Source: an uncultured Lachnospiraceae bacterium
GTDB taxonomy: Bacteria; Bacillota; Clostridia; Lachnospirales; Lachnospiraceae
DNA: 8,158 nucleotides
Direction of reading: 5' to 3'
NCBI GenBank assembly: GCA_946611525.1
Contig: CAMODS010000054.1
Span: 1 to 8,158, forward strand
Part shown: in pieces, positions 5,339 to 8,158 of the stretch
Numbering within the stretch: the first letter of the stretch is position 1
Layout: each line of letters begins with the position of its first letter
Position numbers and translations under genes: made by a program
Notes under the pieces: model-generated
Told to the model about the DNA's origin: nothing
What the model saw: the letters and a program-made list of their open reading frames with translations, nothing else
Databases searched by the model: none

Positions 5339-6388
5339 TTATACAGAAATAACCCTGTGTCCGGCTGCTTTTAAAAGCCTGTTCATTATAGCCGTACCTA
5401 CATTGGGTGTGTTAAAAGACTCGGAGTAAATCTCCTCTATGTCCTCCTCGTCAAGTCTCCTTAAGATGTCGTAGAGGTTTTTGGCTATCTCTTCCTCATG
5501 GCTTAAAGCACCTATATCAAATACCCGGTATCCGCTGTAATTTTTAGCAGTCTCGCTGCTTGCGATGACAGCCACCTTTTGTCCGGCATTTTTGCACTCA
5601 TCACAGCTGTCCTTTATACGTGAGATCACCGCCTGCCTGTCACCCTCAATGATGGTAAGCCGGCCACGGGGTGCATAGTGTCTGTATCTCATACCGGGGG
5701 CTTTGGGCCGGATGTGCTCATCCTCTGACTTAAGTCCCGGATCCATGGCTGCCTCACCGGTCACCTCACGGACCATGGCCAGATTAATGGCTCCCGGGCG
5801 CAAAATAGTAGGAACCTCTTCAGTCAGATCGATGATGGTGGACTCCAGTCCTATATCCACGGCGCCCCCGTCTATGATGCAGGCAATCCTGCCATCCATA
5901 TCCTCTATCACATGGGATGCTTTTGTGGGCGAAGGCCTGCCACTGGTATTTGCCGAGGGAGCCGCAATAAATCTTTCACTTTTTTTGATAAGTGCCCTGG
6001 CAACGGGATGAGACGGAAGCCTCACCGCCACAGTGTCCAGTCCGCCGGTGGTCTCATAGGGAACTATCGCTTTCTTTTTTACTATGAGAGTCATGGGACC
6101 GGGCCAAAAAGCCTCTGCCAGATCATAGGCCGCCTTTGGTATATCCTCTCCTATCTCCGAAAGACTGTCTGTCTCTGCTATATGGATGATGAGGGGATTA
6201 TCCGAAGGTCTGCCCTTGGCGGCATATATCCTTTTAGATGCTCCGGGATCCATGGCATCTCCCCCAAGACCGTAAACTGTCTCTGTGGGAAAAGCTACCA
6301 GCTCGCCCTTTTTTATGTATTCAGCCGCCCGCTCTATGACCGACTCGTCTATATCGTCCGGATCTATCCTTAATATCTCTGTAATCAT
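5339..6388 (-). CDS. L-threonylcarbamoyladenylate synthase, Sua5 type (two-domain)
   Basis: This enzyme makes threonylcarbamoyl-AMP from threonine, bicarbonate and ATP, the first step of the t6A modification of tRNAs that read ANN codons. The 349 residues match the long Sua5/YwlC form rather than the short TsaC form. The N-terminal YrdC domain covers about 1-215. It contains PTETVYGLGG at 34-43, KGRPSDNPL at 58-66, WPGPMT at 95-100 and PSANTSGRPSPT at 144-155. The linker GMRYRHYAP at 232-240 closes over the active site in known Sua5 structures, and the C-terminal Sua5 domain runs from about 241 to the end. The ATG overlaps the TGA of the upstream glycosidase gene as ATGA. Only a weak AAGCGAG site is present, which suggests translational coupling. 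The stop is TAA, followed by a 62-base gap. Confidence 0.95.
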   Translation of the reverse strand: MITEILRIDPDDIDESVIERAAEYIKKGELVAFPTETVYGLGGDAMDPGASKRIYAAKGRPSDNPLIIHIAETDSLSEIGEDIPKAAYDLAEAFWPGPMTLIVKKKAIVPYETTGGLDTVAVRLPSHPVARALIKKSERFIAAPSANTSGRPSPTKASHVIEDMDGRIACIIDGGAVDIGLESTIIDLTEEVPTILRPGAINLAMVREVTGEAAMDPGLKSEDEHIRPKAPGMRYRHYAPRGRLTIIEGDRQAVISRIKDSCDECKNAGQKVAVIASSETAKNYSGYRVFDIGALSHEEEIAKNLYDILRRLDEEDIEEIYSESFNTPNVGTAIMNRLLKAAGHRVISV

Positions 6389-8100
6389 TGCAAATACTCG
6401 CTTATCATATCCCAGGTAGAGTCAGGTTCAAGTCCCAGCTTCCAAAAAGCCGCTCCCGCCAGTTTGTTTTCCTCCATGACATGAAGTTTCAGCTCTAAAG
6501 ACCTCGAGTCCTCGATCCATGTCTGATAGTGGGACCCATCATAGTCAAATTCTGCATATCTCTGGCCCACATCGTCCAGCCAGTTTGTAGTAGCATCATA
6601 TTTTTCCAAAAGGCTGTCCGTCTCGTCCATGTGTACCACTGAGCTGGTCATGCCGGTCTCATTGGTGATCCAGAGACGGTAGTAAAAGGGCATGCCCAAA
6701 ACGATCTGATCCGCCGGAACATACTCAAGCATGTCAGAAACTGCCTTTTCAACAAAACCAATACTTGAGACACTGCCGGGATCATCACTTCCGGAATAGT
6801 GCTCATCATAGGCCATTATCACCACATAGTCCGCATACTTACCCTGCTCCTCATAATCATAGAAAGCGTGGAAAGATGAGGGAACATAGTTATCAATGGA
6901 AAGTACCAGGTCATTGTTTTTGCATTTTACCGAAAGCTCTCTGATAAACTCCAAAAATCCGTCTGCGTCCGTGGGCTGGAGATATTCAAAATCCACGTTG
7001 ATACCGTCCATATCATATGCCACTGCAGCACCTATCAGGTTATTGATCAGGTTGTCCCTGGCCGATGCCGAGGAAAGAACAGCACTTGATGACACATCCT
7101 GGTTGTCAAAATTATTTACAAGCCCCCAAACCTGTATACCCAGATCGTGGCACTTATTTACATAGTCGTAGCTGGCAATGTTTTCTATGCCACCTTTGTT
7201 ATCACTGAGTCGAAACCAGGTGGGTGAAAGGACATTGATCCCATCACCGGCCTTGTTTAAAACACTGTCTATACTGACATTCCCGGCCTTTTCCATGATC
7301 TGTACCCAGCCCAGGGAAACCTTTTCATCCATGAGGATATGCCTGTAGCTCCTCTCGGGAAGCACCGGCTCCACAGTTTCTGTGGTCCTGTCGGTAAGAT
7401 ACTTGTCCATGCAGTAGCCTATGACGCCGTCCTCGGTCATAACCTCTGACCATTTGCCGATCTCATCCAGCACAACCACAGCATCGCCCTTGGCCACATC
7501 CCTTAGGATCTTGCTTTTAGGTCCGCCAAGTCTGCGGATCTGTGTCTTTTTCTTTATGGAAGCTGTCTTTTTCTCCCAGCCTGCCAGCTGAATGATGATA
7601 CGGTCCGGGTCGCTTTCCACAGAATACCCCATATCCGAGTACTTCTGTACAAACTGCACTGCCAGATATACCCCGCCGCCCTCCTGCTGGATAATTGGCG
7701 CATCTATACTCTCCTCTGATCGTCCTACGCTGTATGTGTTGTCCCCGATATTTACTGAAATGATATCCGTATCAGTGGTGTATCTAAGGATATTTTCACT
7801 GTCATCATAGACGTATCTGTTATCAATATTGTTCTTAATAAAATCCAACTGTAAGTAGGGTGTACCTGACAGGATCACAGCATTTGCACAGCTGTCTGTC
7901 TCGTCTGTGGGGATGTATTCACCATTTAAGATAACTGCCGCTTCGTTCTCAAAATTGCTTTCATATACCTCGGAAAGCTCCATCCTCTCCCGGGTTGGTG
8001 CATATTTTTTCGCCACAATGATAAGGCCGGCCACCAGTATTATAATGCCGGTGATCAGCAACAAATATATCTTACTCGCACTTTTTTTTCTCTTTTTCAT
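6385..8100 (-). CDS. Membrane-anchored glycoside hydrolase family 18 protein with stalk and SH3-like domains
   Basis: This 571-residue cell-surface hydrolase has a lysine-rich start (KKRKK) and a hydrophobic segment at about 11-30. No clear signal-peptidase site follows, so a membrane anchor is likely. Residues about 55-172 resemble the copper amine oxidase N-terminal-like stalk domain found in many Firmicutes surface proteins. Residues about 183-236 resemble a bacterial SH3 domain (WSEV, then DGVIGYCMDKYL). The GH18 barrel runs from about 255 to 571. Its active-site strand is D365-G-I-N-V-D-F-E372 with E372 as acid, and MAYDEH at 429-434 and AAFWKLG at 550-556 also fit. Asn replaces the middle Asp of DxxDxDxE, as in the YaaH/SleL group that acts on peptidoglycan; the substrate here is unknown. 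The ATG at 8100 is chosen over an in-frame TTG at 8118 because AAGGAGG ends five bases before it. Confidence 0.9.
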   Translation of the reverse strand: MKKRKKSASKIYLLLITGIIILVAGLIIVAKKYAPTRERMELSEVYESNFENEAAVILNGEYIPTDETDSCANAVILSGTPYLQLDFIKNNIDNRYVYDDSENILRYTTDTDIISVNIGDNTYSVGRSEESIDAPIIQQEGGGVYLAVQFVQKYSDMGYSVESDPDRIIIQLAGWEKKTASIKKKTQIRRLGGPKSKILRDVAKGDAVVVLDEIGKWSEVMTEDGVIGYCMDKYLTDRTTETVEPVLPERSYRHILMDEKVSLGWVQIMEKAGNVSIDSVLNKAGDGINVLSPTWFRLSDNKGGIENIASYDYVNKCHDLGIQVWGLVNNFDNQDVSSSAVLSSASARDNLINNLIGAAVAYDMDGINVDFEYLQPTDADGFLEFIRELSVKCKNNDLVLSIDNYVPSSFHAFYDYEEQGKYADYVVIMAYDEHYSGSDDPGSVSSIGFVEKAVSDMLEYVPADQIVLGMPFYYRLWITNETGMTSSVVHMDETDSLLEKYDATTNWLDDVGQRYAEFDYDGSHYQTWIEDSRSLELKLHVMEENKLAGAAFWKLGLEPDSTWDMISEYLQ

Positions 8101-8105
8101 AAGTG

Positions 8106-8112
8106 CCTCCTT
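8106..8112 (-). promoter_or_regulatory. Ribosome binding site that fixes the GH18 start
   Basis: AAGGAGG on the minus strand lies five bases before the ATG at 8098-8100. It also lies downstream of the alternative TTG at 8118, so the longer 577-residue reading is unlikely. The short leader from the -10 element agrees with this. Confidence 0.85.
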
Positions 8113-8128
8113 AATCAAAACTCCACAT

Positions 8129-8137
8129 ATTATACCA
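8129..8137 (-). promoter_or_regulatory. Extended -10 promoter before the GH18 gene
   Basis: Read on the minus strand this is TGGTATAAT, a perfect extended -10 element (TGn plus TATAAT). No good -35 box is seen at 16-18 bases, which is common for extended -10 promoters. Transcription would begin near 8122, giving a leader of about 20 bases that includes the AAGGAGG ribosome binding site. It could drive the whole downstream series of genes. Confidence 0.5.
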
Positions 8138-8138
8138 C

Positions 8139-8158
8139 AAAGTTCTAAGCTCGCTTCG
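8139..8158. repeat. Possible edge of a palindromic repeat, cut by the window
   Basis: The last bases read AAAGTTCTAAGCTCGCTTCG on the plus strand. TTCTAAGC followed by CGCTTCG looks like the left half of a dispersed hairpin repeat whose right half would lie outside. The partner arm is not visible, so this is a guess from pattern. Confidence 0.25.

Noticed and set aside
8101..8118. TTG start giving a 577-residue GH18 protein
   Set aside because: The ribosome binding site AAGGAGG lies downstream of this TTG and is ideally placed for the ATG at 8100.

Overview
The window reads almost entirely on the minus strand. It looks like a piece of a low-to-mid GC Firmicutes chromosome, most likely an anaerobic Clostridia of the Lachnospiraceae type. 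The reasons are strong GGAGG ribosome binding sites, GTG starts next to perfect Shine-Dalgarno sequences, the gene order threonylcarbamoyl-AMP synthase / low-molecular-weight-phosphatase-like gene / dCMP deaminase / atpZ / atpI / atpBEFHA, and an F-type ATP synthase c subunit with sodium-type ligands. The family-level assignment is inference. The order recalls the Bacillus subtilis ywlC...ywlE...atp block.

Layout in transcription order, right to left. At the right edge there is an extended -10 promoter and possibly the end of a palindromic repeat. Next is a membrane-anchored glycoside hydrolase family 18 protein with a stalk domain and an SH3-like domain. It overlaps the tRNA t6A gene sua5/tsaC by ATGA. 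After a 62-base AT-rich gap comes a protein with the low-molecular-weight phosphatase fold whose catalytic cysteine is Glu and whose general-acid Asp is Asn. It abuts a dCMP deaminase, which overlaps atpZ by ATGA, and atpZ overlaps atpI. A short inverted repeat of a dispersed-repeat type supplies the last codons of atpI. Then follow atpB, atpE, atpF, atpH and atpA. atpA runs off the left edge about a dozen codons short of its usual end, and atpG, atpD and atpC would be expected beyond it.

The ATP synthase genes build the membrane sector (a, b, c), the peripheral stalk (b, delta) and the catalytic head (alpha). AtpZ and AtpI are assembly or accessory membrane proteins. The c subunit carries P27, Q31, V62, E64, T65, T66 and Y69, which matches the sodium-binding set known from Ilyobacter tartaricus, so the complex may couple to Na+ rather than H+. 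The upstream genes are housekeeping or cell-envelope genes that appear to be read into the atp operon.

There is no gene-free stretch longer than 62 bases between genes. I found no tRNA, rRNA, CRISPR array, transposase or prophage gene. The points most worth a second look are the apparently dead phosphatase, the sodium signature and the repeat-derived tail of AtpI. I did not find a convincing wholly new multi-gene system.
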